Origin: Mucilaginibacter sp. UBA4741 | GTDB lineage: Bacteria; Bacteroidota; Bacteroidia; Sphingobacteriales; Sphingobacteriaceae | Reading direction: 5' to 3' | Length of the DNA: 7,847 nucleotides | NCBI GenBank assembly: GCA_002403905.1 | Contig: DHIR01000277.1 | Coordinates: forward strand, 1 to 7,847 | Part shown: positions 1-6,449 of the stretch, piece by piece | How the letters are laid out: each line of letters opens with the position of its first letter | Numbering within the stretch: position 1 is the stretch's first letter | Program-made: the position numbers and the translations under genes | Notes under the pieces: generated by a model | Databases searched by the model: none | Told to the model about the DNA's origin: nothing | What the model saw: only the letters and a program-made list of their open reading frames with translations

Positions 1-243
1 ATATAAAATAGCCGAGTTGATGATAGCTCGGTAAACGTTCTTCTCCAAATCATTGGTGTCCGGGGCTATTTTTAGTAAACTATCAATAGATTTTTTGGCG
101 ATGGTTAAAAACTTTAGCTCTTTCCGCTGCTTATAATACGCCAGACTGTTAACCACACCCTTTAGCATTTCTGATTGAGAAAATGCCAAAGGCGCAGTAA
201 ACAATACCAATAAAACCGATAAAACTATTTTACGGCCATTCAT
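1..243 (-). CDS. Secreted protein of unknown function, N-terminal part (runs off left edge)
   Basis: An open frame of 81 codons starts at ATG (complement of 241-243) and is still open at the window edge. Residues 1 to about 22 form a signal peptide: a basic start (MNGRK), a hydrophobic core (IVLSVLLVLF) and a likely signal peptidase I site near APLAFSQ, so the product is exported to the periplasm or beyond. The visible mature part is helical and alternates basic and hydrophobic residues (SLAYYKQRKELKFLTIAKK, then SIDSLLKIAPD), which fits a tetratricopeptide-type repeat protein. The start lies 4 nt after the gyrA stop, so it is probably translated from the gyrA transcript. The repeat-protein assignment is inference from helix character and from a recollection that such genes often follow gyrA in this family; the fragment is too short to prove it. 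Confidence 0.72.
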   Translation of the reverse strand, partial: MNGRKIVLSVLLVLFTAPLAFSQSEMLKGVVNSLAYYKQRKELKFLTIAKKSIDSLLKIAPDTNDLEKNVYRAIINSAILY

Positions 244-247
244 TTTT

Positions 248-2821
248 TTATTCAGTTACGTCAGTTGGTGATGTTGGTTCGGTATCAGTATCTGTCGTAG
301 TTTCTCCATCCGGATTTTCTGTAGCGCCGTCAACTTCTGTTTCCTCTTCCTCATCATCATGTTCTATTTTAGCTACTGATGCTATTTCGTCATTACCTTT
401 AAGATTGATCAGCCTCACTCCTTGCGTTGCACGGCCCATTGTTCTTAATTCACTTATAGCGATCCGTATAATTATACCTGATTTATTAATAATCATCAGG
501 TCTTCATTATCTGTAACGCCTTTAATAGCTACTAAATTGCCTGTTTTGTCAGTAATGTTAAGCGTTTTAACACCTTTACCACCACGATTGGTTACACGGT
601 AGTCGTCAATATCGGTACGTTTACCGTAACCTTTTTCTGATACTACCAACACCGTAGTTTCTGGGTTGTCAATACTTATCATACCAACAACTTCGTCATT
701 ATCATTGGCTAAGCTTATACCCCTAACGCCTGTTGCCGTACGACCCATTGGCCTTACTGTAGCTTCATTAAAACGTATTGCACGACCTGATTTTAAAGCC
801 ATTACAATTTCGCTGGTGCCGCTGGTTAAGCTTGCTTCTAATAATGAGTCGCCTTCGTTAACATTTATTGCGTTGATACCATTTGCACGCGGACGAGAAT
901 AAGCTTCTAACGAAGTTTTCTTGATCACACCTTTTTTGGTACACATTATTATAAAGTTACTCTCCAGGTATTCTTTATCCTTCAGGTTAATAACCTTGAT
1001 ATAAGCTTTTATGTTTTCCTCTTTAGGTATATTTATGATATTCTGGATAGCGCGGCCCTTAGAGGTACGTGACCCTTCCGGAATTTCAAACACACGCAAC
1101 CAGAAACATTGGCCAGATTCTGTAAAGAACAGCATGTAATTGTGATTAGATGCTATCAGTAAATGCTCAATAAAATCTGCATCACGGCTATTGCTGCCTA
1201 TTGACCCTTTGCCACCTCTGCCCTGCCTGCGATATTCTGTAAGCGGCGTACGTTTAATGTATCCTTCGCGAGAGATAGTGATTACAACATCCTCATCTTC
1301 AATAAAATCCTCGGTTTGCATTTCTGCTGATGAGTGTACCATTTCTGTTTTACGCTCATCACCATATTTTTCTTTTATCTCTAATAACTCGTCTTTAATG
1401 ATCTGCATCCTTAAACCTTCATCCGCTAAGATGCTGTTTAAGTAATCTATCAGTTTCATTAAACCTTCGTATTCGTCTTTGATCTTGTCGCGTTCCAGTC
1501 CGGTTAACCTTCTTAGGGTCATATCCAGTATGGCACGTGCCTGTATATCACTTAAACCAAACTGACTCATTAAGCCTTCGCGAGCTTCATCTGGTGTTTG
1601 CGAGCCACGTATCAGTTTAATTACTTCATCCAGGTGATCTAAAGCAATTAATAAGCCTTCTAAAACGTGTGCGCGCTTTTGTGCTTCGGACAGTTCATAT
1701 TTGGTACGGCGAACAACAACCTCATGCCTGTGCTCAACAAAATGATGTATCAAGTCACGTAGGTTCAACATCATTGGGCGGCCATGTACCAACGCAATGT
1801 TATTTACACTGAACGATGTTTGTAATGCCGTGTATTTAAACAGGTTATTTAATACGATAGCCGCATTAGCTTCGCGCTTTATCTCGTAAACTATACGGAT
1901 ACCTTCACGGTTAGATTCATCACGGATGGCTGATATACCTTCCAGTTTTTTATCATTAACCAGGTCGGCAGTACGCTCAATCATCAAACCTTTGTTTACC
2001 TGGTAAGGTATTTCGGTAACGATAATACGTTCGCGGTCATTGCCGTGCATTTCAATTTCGGCACGGGCACGTAGTACCACACGGCCACGGCCGGTCTCTA
2101 ATGCCTCGCGTGGGCCTTCAAAACCATAGATGATACCACCCGTAGGGAAATCGGGGCCCTTAACATGTTTCATTAACTCGGCAACCTCAATATCACGGTT
2201 ATCTATCAATGCCATAGTAGCATCAATAACTTCTGATAGATTATGCGGTGCCATATTAGTAGCCATACCTACCGCTATACCTGATGCACCGTTAACCAAA
2301 AGGTTAGGGAACTTGGCAGGCAATACAGTTGGCTCTTGTAACGAGTCGTCAAAGTTTAGTTGGAAATCAATAGTATCTTTATTGATATCGGCCAGCATTT
2401 CCTCGGCTATTTTTTCTAATCTAGCCTCGGTATAACGCATTGCCGCCGGGTTATCACCATCGATAGAGCCATAGTTACCCTGGCCCTCAACCAACGGATA
2501 ACGTAAGCTCCACTCCTGCGCCATACGTACCATAGTATCGTATACAGAAGCATCACCATGCGGGTGATATTTACCCATTACCTCACCCACAATACGGGCC
2601 GATTTTTTATAAGGTTTATTATTATTTAAACCCAGGTCAAGCATGCCAAAAAGCACGCGTCTGTGTACGGGTTTTAAACCATCGCGCACATCAGGCAGGG
2701 CACGCGATACGATAACAGACATTGAATAATCAATGTAAGCCGATCGCATTTCTTCATCAATATTTATAGAAATTATTCTGTCTTCTTTGTTCGGGTTATC
2801 GTTCTCTGTACCTTCAGCCAT
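248..2821 (-). CDS. gyrA: DNA gyrase subunit A
   Basis: This is the DNA-cleaving and DNA-wrapping subunit of gyrase (A2B2 with GyrB), which introduces negative supercoils using ATP. The 857-residue length is normal. The N-terminal breakage-reunion domain opens with a typical block ([20 protein letters not shown], residues 27-46). The catalytic tyrosine is Y130 in AAMRYTE (E. coli Y122). The quinolone-determining region [10 protein letters not shown] has A91 where E. coli has S83, and D95 where E. coli has D87. The coiled-coil and gate region (about 365-500) is followed by the six-bladed C-terminal DNA-wrapping domain (about 505-820). A GyrA-box-like QGRGGKG at 533-539 marks GyrA rather than ParC, and a related TNRGGKG lies at 744-750. 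Residues 820-857 form a Asp/Glu/Thr-rich acidic tail. The start is ATG after an A-rich leader without a Shine-Dalgarno sequence, as usual in Bacteroidota. A secreted protein gene follows 4 nt after the stop. Confidence 0.98.
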   Translation of the reverse strand: MAEGTENDNPNKEDRIISINIDEEMRSAYIDYSMSVIVSRALPDVRDGLKPVHRRVLFGMLDLGLNNNKPYKKSARIVGEVMGKYHPHGDASVYDTMVRMAQEWSLRYPLVEGQGNYGSIDGDNPAAMRYTEARLEKIAEEMLADINKDTIDFQLNFDDSLQEPTVLPAKFPNLLVNGASGIAVGMATNMAPHNLSEVIDATMALIDNRDIEVAELMKHVKGPDFPTGGIIYGFEGPREALETGRGRVVLRARAEIEMHGNDRERIIVTEIPYQVNKGLMIERTADLVNDKKLEGISAIRDESNREGIRIVYEIKREANAAIVLNNLFKYTALQTSFSVNNIALVHGRPMMLNLRDLIHHFVEHRHEVVVRRTKYELSEAQKRAHVLEGLLIALDHLDEVIKLIRGSQTPDEAREGLMSQFGLSDIQARAILDMTLRRLTGLERDKIKDEYEGLMKLIDYLNSILADEGLRMQIIKDELLEIKEKYGDERKTEMVHSSAEMQTEDFIEDEDVVITISREGYIKRTPLTEYRRQGRGGKGSIGSNSRDADFIEHLLIASNHNYMLFFTESGQCFWLRVFEIPEGSRTSKGRAIQNIINIPKEENIKAYIKVINLKDKEYLESNFIIMCTKKGVIKKTSLEAYSRPRANGINAINVNEGDSLLEASLTSGTSEIVMALKSGRAIRFNEATVRPMGRTATGVRGISLANDNDEVVGMISIDNPETTVLVVSEKGYGKRTDIDDYRVTNRGGKGVKTLNITDKTGNLVAIKGVTDNEDLMIINKSGIIIRIAISELRTMGRATQGVRLINLKGNDEIASVAKIEHDDEEEETEVDGATENPDGETTTDTDTEPTSPTDVTE

Positions 2822-2886
2822 TTTAATTTATTTGTAGATATTTTGCTTTATAATTGATCGTAATAAACAGGTTTTTTATACGACCT

Positions 2887-2895
2887 GCGAAGTTA
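2887..2895 (-). promoter_or_regulatory. Candidate -7 element of the gyrA promoter
   Basis: Read on the minus strand this is TAACTTCGC, one mismatch from the Bacteroidota -7 consensus TAnnTTTG(C). It sits 65 nt upstream of the gyrA ATG and would give a leader of roughly 55-60 nt. A TTG exists further upstream (2928-2930), but the spacing of about 32 nt is longer than the usual 17-23, so the -33 element is not convincing. The rest of the stretch up to about 3060 shows no gene and no clear structure. Confidence 0.4.
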
Positions 2896-3060
2896 AGAAT
2901 TTAGTTGATTTAATAGCCCTTTTTTACCAACAAAATGGTTATAAAAAGCGCGGGTAAACACCAATTATTTCAGTTTTTTTCCACATAACGATATTAGTCC
3001 ACAATAAGGCGGGTTTGGAGTTGATTTTTGTCTTCCGGTCCGGGTAGTCTATGCCCCTAT

Positions 3061-3104
3061 TTTGTTTCATAAAAATGTGAAATAAATGAAACAAATGAAA
3101 CAAT
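3061..3104 (+). repeat. TGAAACAAA array: inverted copy plus three tandem 9-mers
   Basis: TTTGTTTCA at 3061-3069 is the reverse complement of TGAAACAAA. It is followed by three 9-bp units in perfect register: TGAAATAAA (3078-3086), TGAAACAAA (3087-3095) and TGAAACAAT (3096-3104). The inverted copy and the second tandem unit form a perfect 10-bp inverted repeat (3061-3070 with 3086-3095, 15-nt spacer). Regular spacing and repeated half-sites suggest binding sites for a protein. More copies lie at 3150-3158 and 3266-3287, and a one-off copy (AGAAACAAC) at 3175-3183. No protein is identified. Confidence 0.7.
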
Positions 3105-3157
3105 ATTTCGACTCAATCTGTTGAAAATAAACTGATTATAAAAATACAGTGAAACAA

Positions 3158-3175
3158 TCCCCATAGCTATCGGGA
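3158..3175. repeat. 18-bp palindrome TCCCcATAG / CTATcGGGA
   Basis: The arms are 9 bp with one C/C mismatch and no spacer. A TGAAACAA copy overlaps its left edge (3150-3158) and a GAAACAAC copy its right edge. It could be an operator, or a short GC-rich hairpin of the kind found at ends of transcripts; no U-tract follows on either strand, so a terminator is less likely. Confidence 0.5.
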
Positions 3176-3190
3176 GAAACAACTTTTATG

Positions 3191-3228
3191 TCAGTGATTT
3201 TATGCGTATATTTAAAATAAAACACTGA
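3191..3228. repeat. 12-bp inverted repeat with one bulge
   Basis: The left arm TCAGTGATTTTAT (3191-3203) pairs with the right arm ATAAAACACTGA (3217-3228). All 12 pairs are Watson-Crick, with one unpaired A in the left arm and a 13-nt loop. It lies 2 nt before another dyad (3231-3255). In RNA it would be a stable stem-loop; in DNA it could be a binding site. Confidence 0.55.
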
Positions 3229-3230
3229 TA

Positions 3231-3255
3231 ATTAGTCTATTGCACAATAGCTAAT
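3231..3255 (+). terminator. Stem-loop followed by a T-run, possible weak terminator
   Basis: ATTAG-t-CTATTG (3231-3242) pairs with CAATAG-CTAAT (3245-3255): 11 pairs, one bulged T, and a tight loop around GCAC. On the plus strand a T-run continues to 3259. The geometry fits an intrinsic terminator or attenuator for something transcribed rightward inside this intergenic region, but the stem is AT-rich and no gene is known upstream on this strand. It could equally be a dyad operator. Confidence 0.35.
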
Positions 3256-3265
3256 TTTTGTGTCG

Positions 3266-3290
3266 TGAAACAAACTTTTGAAACAAACTT
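3266..3290 (+). repeat. Direct repeat TGAAACAAACTT x2
   Basis: Two identical 12-bp copies (3266-3277 and 3279-3290) are separated by one T, giving a 13-bp period. The core is the same TGAAACAA as in the array at 3061-3104. The pair lies just upstream of, and touches, the candidate -33 element of the glycosidase promoter, a position suited to an activator or repressor. Confidence 0.65.
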
Positions 3291-3316
3291 GTAAAGTTAC
3301 TTCCCAGATAAATATG
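3289..3316 (+). promoter_or_regulatory. Candidate promoter of the GH26 gene
   Basis: TTG (3289-3291), a 17-nt spacer and TAAATATG (3309-3316) resemble the Bacteroidota promoter TTG-N17-23-TAnnTTTG, with one mismatch in the -7 element. Transcription would begin near 3322, leaving a leader of only about 25 nt. The -7 element overlaps the left arm of the palindrome at 3312-3342, so a protein bound there could block initiation. This is pattern matching only. Confidence 0.3.
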
Positions 3317-3342
3317 TACCTTGATCTTATCAAGATACATAT
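3312..3342. promoter_or_regulatory. 31-bp near-perfect palindrome directly before the GH26 start codon
   Basis: The left arm ATATGTAcCTTGAT (3312-3325) and the right arm ATCAAGaTACATAT (3329-3342) match at 13 of 14 positions around a 3-nt centre (CTT). The palindrome ends 3 nt before ATG at 3346 and overlaps the candidate -7 element. Its length and place suit an operator for a dimeric repressor. If the whole element is transcribed, it is also a hairpin that would occlude the ribosome-binding region. Which of the two applies cannot be told from sequence. Confidence 0.6.
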
Positions 3343-3345
3343 AAC

Positions 3346-4389
3346 ATGAAACTTCCTGCCCGCTTAATACTCTTTATTTTTTTGTTAATCGCCGGTTTAC
3401 ACGGAATAGCCCAAACACCTATCCCCAAGCTTACCGACCGAAGCAAAAAAGGCATCATGGATTATTTTAAAACCATTGTAAAAAACAAGCAAGTAATTGT
3501 GGGGCAGCAATGCAGCCAATCGCCGGATGTGGCGTTGTAGTATAAAAATAATTTTCAGCGGCTGTATGATTCTACCGGCAAGTACCCTGCGCTTATTGGG
3601 TTAGAATACGGCTGGTTTGCTAATGCTGATCTACAAAAAGAAAATGAATATGCCCTAAAGCATTGGCAGCAAGGCGGACTGGTTACCATTAGCTGGCATG
3701 CCGACTGCCCATTTAAAGATGGCTATGATGTGCGATGGGATGCCATTGCCAACAAGGACGCAATTGATTTTAAAAAATTATTGAAAGACGCACCTGACTC
3801 GATGGAGAAAGCAAGTTATCGCGCCGAATTAAATAACATTGCAAAAGCATTAAAACAATTAAAAGATGCAGGCGTAACGGTGATATGGCGGCCATTCCAC
3901 GAGATGAATGGCAACTGGTTTTGGTGGGGCACCAACGATGCAAAAAAACCGACAAACCAACAAGATTATGCCGCGCTTTGGATAGATATGTACAGCCTGT
4001 TTACAAAAGATTATGGCCTTAATAACCTGATCTGGGTGTATGCGCCAAATATAGCCGGCACGTATTACCCTGCTCCTGCTGCTTTTTATCCGGGCGACAA
4101 ATATGTTGATATAGTGGCGTTGGATAACTATCCAAAAACACCTGCTTTTGATGATTACCCGGAACTGCTTAAACTGGGTAAACCGGTGACCGATGGAGAA
4201 GTAGGCCCGCACCAGCAATCCTATGGAAAGTTTGATGAAATGGAAGTGTTAAATACCTACAAGGGCAAAGCTCCCTATTTTTTACAATGGCATAGCTGGG
4301 CCGGTGCCAAAGTAGCTATAGTTGATAATGTGCATTGCAAAGAATTGATGAATGATGCGGCGGCTGTAACGTTGGATAAGATAAGGTGA
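3346..4389 (+). pseudogene. GH26 family glycoside hydrolase (beta-mannanase type), interrupted by an in-frame TAG
   Basis: GH26 enzymes are retaining endo-glycosidases, mostly beta-1,4-mannanases, with a TIM-barrel fold. The frame spans 347 codons, the size of a single-domain enzyme, but codon 65 (3538-3540) is TAG; no frame change occurs and no other stop appears. Residues 1-22 are a signal peptide (core LILFIFLLIAGL, likely cut at GIA-QTP), so the product would be exported. Before the stop lies VIVGQQCSQSPD, the first barrel strand; after it come KYPALIGLEYGW and GGLVTISWH. The acid/base glutamate is E186 in WRPFHEMNGNWFWWG and the probable nucleophile is E285 in VTDGEVGP; the chain ends normally. 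Restart at GTG 3730 or ATG 3802 would lack the signal and the first strands. Explanations are a recent nonsense mutation, stop readthrough, or a sequencing error. The gene stands alone, converging with the small-protein/hemF pair. Family is sure; substrate is inferred. Confidence 0.88.
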
Positions 4390-4449
4390 TAATTGAAATG
4401 AGCCTGTGCCCCGTTAGAGGCAAGTGTGTTTGCGAAACAGAAATCTATA

Positions 4450-4845
4450 TTATTTAACCTTCTTCCAATAATCCTCAATAACTGCCCCGTCCGGCAATTT
4501 ACCATTTAAAATAAGGGTATCGTTTCTTATGGAATATTGGTAATGTACCGCTATGTTAAGCAGTTTGGACTCCTGCATGCTATAGGTTTGAATTTCTATA
4601 CAACTATCGCCGTTTAAAGTATAATTACCGCTTTCGTATTTAAGAGTTTTCTCGCCTTTTTCCAATAAAAAAGCATCGAAGTTTTTATCGGTATATTTTC
4701 TTTGCTGGGTATAGTCTTTTGGCGCTGCCGATAGTTTGTTATTAAATTTTCCGCCGCGATATTCCCAGGTACCTTTAAGAGTTTTTACTTCTTTGTCCGA
4801 AGAAAAAATCACCAATAAAAATAAGGAGAACAGCAGTTTTTGCAT
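4450..4845 (-). CDS. Small exported protein of unknown function, downstream of hemF
   Basis: The 131-residue product starts at ATG, 3 nt after the hemF stop, so it is almost certainly translated from the hemF transcript. Residues 1 to about 16 are a short signal peptide (MQKLLFSLFLLVIFSS). No lipobox cysteine follows, so it is not an evident lipoprotein. The mature part has the look of a small beta-sheet protein: LKGTWEYRGGKF (23-34), GNYTLNGDSCIEIQTYS, HYQYSIRNDTLILNG, and a C-terminal EDYWKKVK. The opening LKGTW and the alternating strands recall lipocalin-like proteins, but I cannot name a family. One cysteine (in GDSC) is present. The coupling to hemF may be mere operon economy; a role in heme or porphyrin handling would be speculation. 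Confidence 0.8.
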   Translation of the reverse strand: MQKLLFSLFLLVIFSSDKEVKTLKGTWEYRGGKFNNKLSAAPKDYTQQRKYTDKNFDAFLLEKGEKTLKYESGNYTLNGDSCIEIQTYSMQESKLLNIAVHYQYSIRNDTLILNGKLPDGAVIEDYWKKVK

Positions 4846-4848
4846 ACC

Positions 4849-5763
4849 CTATACCCAGTTAATATCTTTCTTTAATAAACTTAACGTCCGCTCCTCTTCG
4901 CTGCCGGGTTGAGGTTGGTAGTTGTATAGCCATTTAGCAGTTGGCGGAAGACTCATCAGGATGGATTCTATCCGACCATTGGTTTCTAAACCGAATTTAG
5001 TACCGGCATCATATACCAGGTTAAACTCGGCGTAACGGCTGCGGCGTTGGTATTGCCATTGCTGCTGGTCGGCAGTAAAGGTTTCTTGTTTATGGCGATT
5101 TACCAGCTCGGTATAAATGGGAATAAACGACCGGCCCAACGCTTTACTGAAAGCAAAGATATCGTCCCAACCCATGTCATCCGTAGCGGTCAAGCGGTCG
5201 TAAAATATACCGCCGATACCACGGGTTTCGTCACGGTGTTTGATAAAGAAATAATCATCGGCCCATTTTTTAAAACGAGTGTAAAACTCGGCATTAAACT
5301 GATCGCAAACTGCTTTTAAACTAGTATGGAAGAACTTGGCATCAGCATCAACAACATAATGCGGTGTAAGGTCTATGCCCCCGCCAAACCAGCGTACCGG
5401 CTCTTTGCCCTCTCCAAATGATGATGGCATTTCAAAATACCTAATATTCATGTGGATGATTGGTACTAGCGGATGATTAGGATGGATCACAATAGAAACG
5501 CCGGTTGCAAAGAAATCATCGCTGTCTATCTTTAAACCTTTTTTAATGGCCTCCGGTAATTCGCCCTCAACAGCCGAGAAATTTACACCGCCTTTTTCAA
5601 ATATATTACCGTTTTGAATAACGCGTGTGCGGCCACCGCCGCCGCCTTCGCGCTCCCACTTTTCTTCTTCAAATTTGGCTTTACCATCAACGGCCTCTAA
5701 GGCCCGGCAGATCTCGTCCTGAATTATTTGGTAATCGGCGGCTATTTGTTCTTTTGTGATCAT
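4849..5763 (-). CDS. hemF: Oxygen-dependent coproporphyrinogen III oxidase
   Basis: This cytosolic enzyme oxidatively decarboxylates two propionates of coproporphyrinogen III to give protoporphyrinogen IX, using O2, in heme synthesis; it acts as a homodimer. The 304-residue length matches the family. Visible signatures: EREGGGGGRTRVI (37-49), HMNIRYFEMP (104-113), WFGGGIDLTPHY (125-136), KHRDETRGIGGIFYD (175-189), and an EFNLVYDAGTKFGLETNGRIESILMS segment at 246-271. By alignment with the human enzyme, H104, R108 and D131 correspond to H258, R262 and D282; the last two are reported as important for activity. Two spots look unusual: RRSRYAEF where most members read RRGRYVEF, and KWLY where WEY is common. 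The ATG start is 89 nt from the previous gene. A small exported protein follows 3 nt after the stop. Use of the O2-dependent enzyme suggests an aerobic lifestyle. Confidence 0.97.
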   Translation of the reverse strand: MITKEQIAADYQIIQDEICRALEAVDGKAKFEEEKWEREGGGGGRTRVIQNGNIFEKGGVNFSAVEGELPEAIKKGLKIDSDDFFATGVSIVIHPNHPLVPIIHMNIRYFEMPSSFGEGKEPVRWFGGGIDLTPHYVVDADAKFFHTSLKAVCDQFNAEFYTRFKKWADDYFFIKHRDETRGIGGIFYDRLTATDDMGWDDIFAFSKALGRSFIPIYTELVNRHKQETFTADQQQWQYQRRSRYAEFNLVYDAGTKFGLETNGRIESILMSLPPTAKWLYNYQPQPGSEEERTLSLLKKDINWV

Positions 5764-5802
5764 TAGCGCAAAAATGCGATTTTGGATTTAAAGATGAGTC
5801 TT

Positions 5803-5838
5803 AGATTTGACAACTTTTAAAAAGGAGTTGTCAAATCT
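5803..5838 (-). terminator. 13-bp perfect stem-loop after the orphan gene
   Basis: AGATTTGACAACT (5803-5815) and AGTTGTCAAATCT (5826-5838) are perfect inverted repeats around a 10-nt loop. The element sits 14 nt after the stop of the 194-residue gene and 39 nt before the hemF ATG. Its place suits a terminator separating the two, but the minus-strand continuation (AAGACTCATC) is not a U-tract, so it may instead be a processing or stability hairpin, or a regulator of hemF. Confidence 0.5.
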
Positions 5839-5852
5839 TTCGTACTTCAAAG

Positions 5853-6437
5853 CTAATTGTTTATTAAACTTTCCATTTGGGATGCCATTGCACTTCTCAT
5901 TAAAGTCATAAATAAATCGACACCGGATTCTTCATTTATCATATCCTTTAAGTAGGTTTTACCTACTTCATCATATTGCACCGGGAAATTAATCTTAAAC
6001 TTGTTAGAAATATCTGATTTCGATAAAGTCTCAACTTCTATGGGTACAACTCCTTTATATTTCTCAAAAAACTTATCAATTGTGGAGTGTTTATTAACCG
6101 TATTCCAAGTAGCAATTGATTTATTAATGTAAATATCATCCCATTTAGAAAAAGGAAAATGCAAAATTATATTTCGAACAACCTTCGGAAATTCAATATT
6201 CATAATTAACCAAAGTTTATCTTTGTTTTGCTCAAGTCCCTCTAAATAATCTCTAATCGGTTGATAAGTGATAACTTCGGAATAAATGCTGAATGCTTCT
6301 TTAATACAGGAAAATCTATATTCAGCTATTTGATCGTAAAAGTTTGGATTGGTGTAAATTTGCCAAATTTCTTCAAATCTGGTATAAGCCAAACTTAAAA
6401 ATTCATATTCTTTATTATTCGGTAGATATTGGCTCAC
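5853..6437 (-). CDS. Hypothetical protein, 194 residues, low-GC orphan
   Basis: I do not recognise this family. The frame has no ATG near its beginning. It starts at GTG (complement of 6435-6437), and an in-frame stop, shared with the transporter gene, lies 12 nt upstream, so GTG is the only conventional start that keeps the N-terminal part; the first internal Met is near residue 79. No signal peptide or clear membrane helix is visible, so it is probably cytosolic. The protein looks mostly helical and aromatic-rich in its first half (FEEIWQIYTNPNFYDQIAEY, residues 21-40), with an FPFSKWDDIYINKSIATW segment in the middle and a helical, methionine-rich end (LFMTLMRSAMASQMESLINN). Its DNA is AT-rich: six full rows counted by hand average about 30 % GC, against about 50 % in two hemF rows, which suggests acquisition from elsewhere. 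It is probably co-transcribed with the transporter. Coding is likely from its length and lack of an alternative frame. Confidence 0.75.
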   Translation of the reverse strand: MSQYLPNNKEYEFLSLAYTRFEEIWQIYTNPNFYDQIAEYRFSCIKEAFSIYSEVITYQPIRDYLEGLEQNKDKLWLIMNIEFPKVVRNIILHFPFSKWDDIYINKSIATWNTVNKHSTIDKFFEKYKGVVPIEVETLSKSDISNKFKINFPVQYDEVGKTYLKDMINEESGVDLFMTLMRSAMASQMESLINN

Positions 6438-6449
6438 TTTTAATATTAG

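Noticed and set aside
405..2435. Several plus-strand frames of 64-101 codons opposite gyrA
   Set aside because: They lie fully within a certain gyrA coding region, are rich in Ile/Leu/Ser/Pro as antisense frames often are, and have no start context or domain.
3078..3104. Possible CRISPR-like or microsatellite array
   Set aside because: The 9-bp units directly abut without spacers and the further copies are irregularly spaced; no cas genes are present. Regulatory sites explain it better.
3859..4218. Minus-strand reading frame of 119 codons opposite the glycosidase
   Set aside because: It is antisense to the conserved GH26 catalytic region, has no recognisable protein character, and is explained by the codon pattern of the real gene.
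3730..4389. A separate 219-residue gene starting at GTG 3730
   Set aside because: It is the in-frame continuation of the frame starting at 3346; GH26-like sequence runs without break from 3541 to 3729, and starting at 3730 would remove the signal peptide and the first barrel strands. It is better read as the distal part of one interrupted gene.
4427..4439. TGTTT-GCG-AAACA hairpin between the convergent GH26 gene and small-protein gene as a bidirectional terminator
   Set aside because: Only five pairs, mostly A-T, and no T-run on either side; not convincing as a terminator.
5047..5319. Plus-strand frame of 90 codons opposite hemF
   Set aside because: Antisense to conserved HemF motifs, with no supporting features; same reasoning for the plus-strand frame at 6922-7188 opposite the transporter.
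5768..5776. CATTTTTGC before hemF as a -7 element giving a leaderless message
   Set aside because: One mismatch to TAnnTTTGC, but no TTG at a suitable distance and the start would fall on the ATG itself; too weak to annotate.
5853..6437. Orphan gene as a toxin, antitoxin or phage-defence component
   Set aside because: No catalytic motif, DNA-binding motif or partner gene could be seen; only the low GC and location hint at accessory nature.
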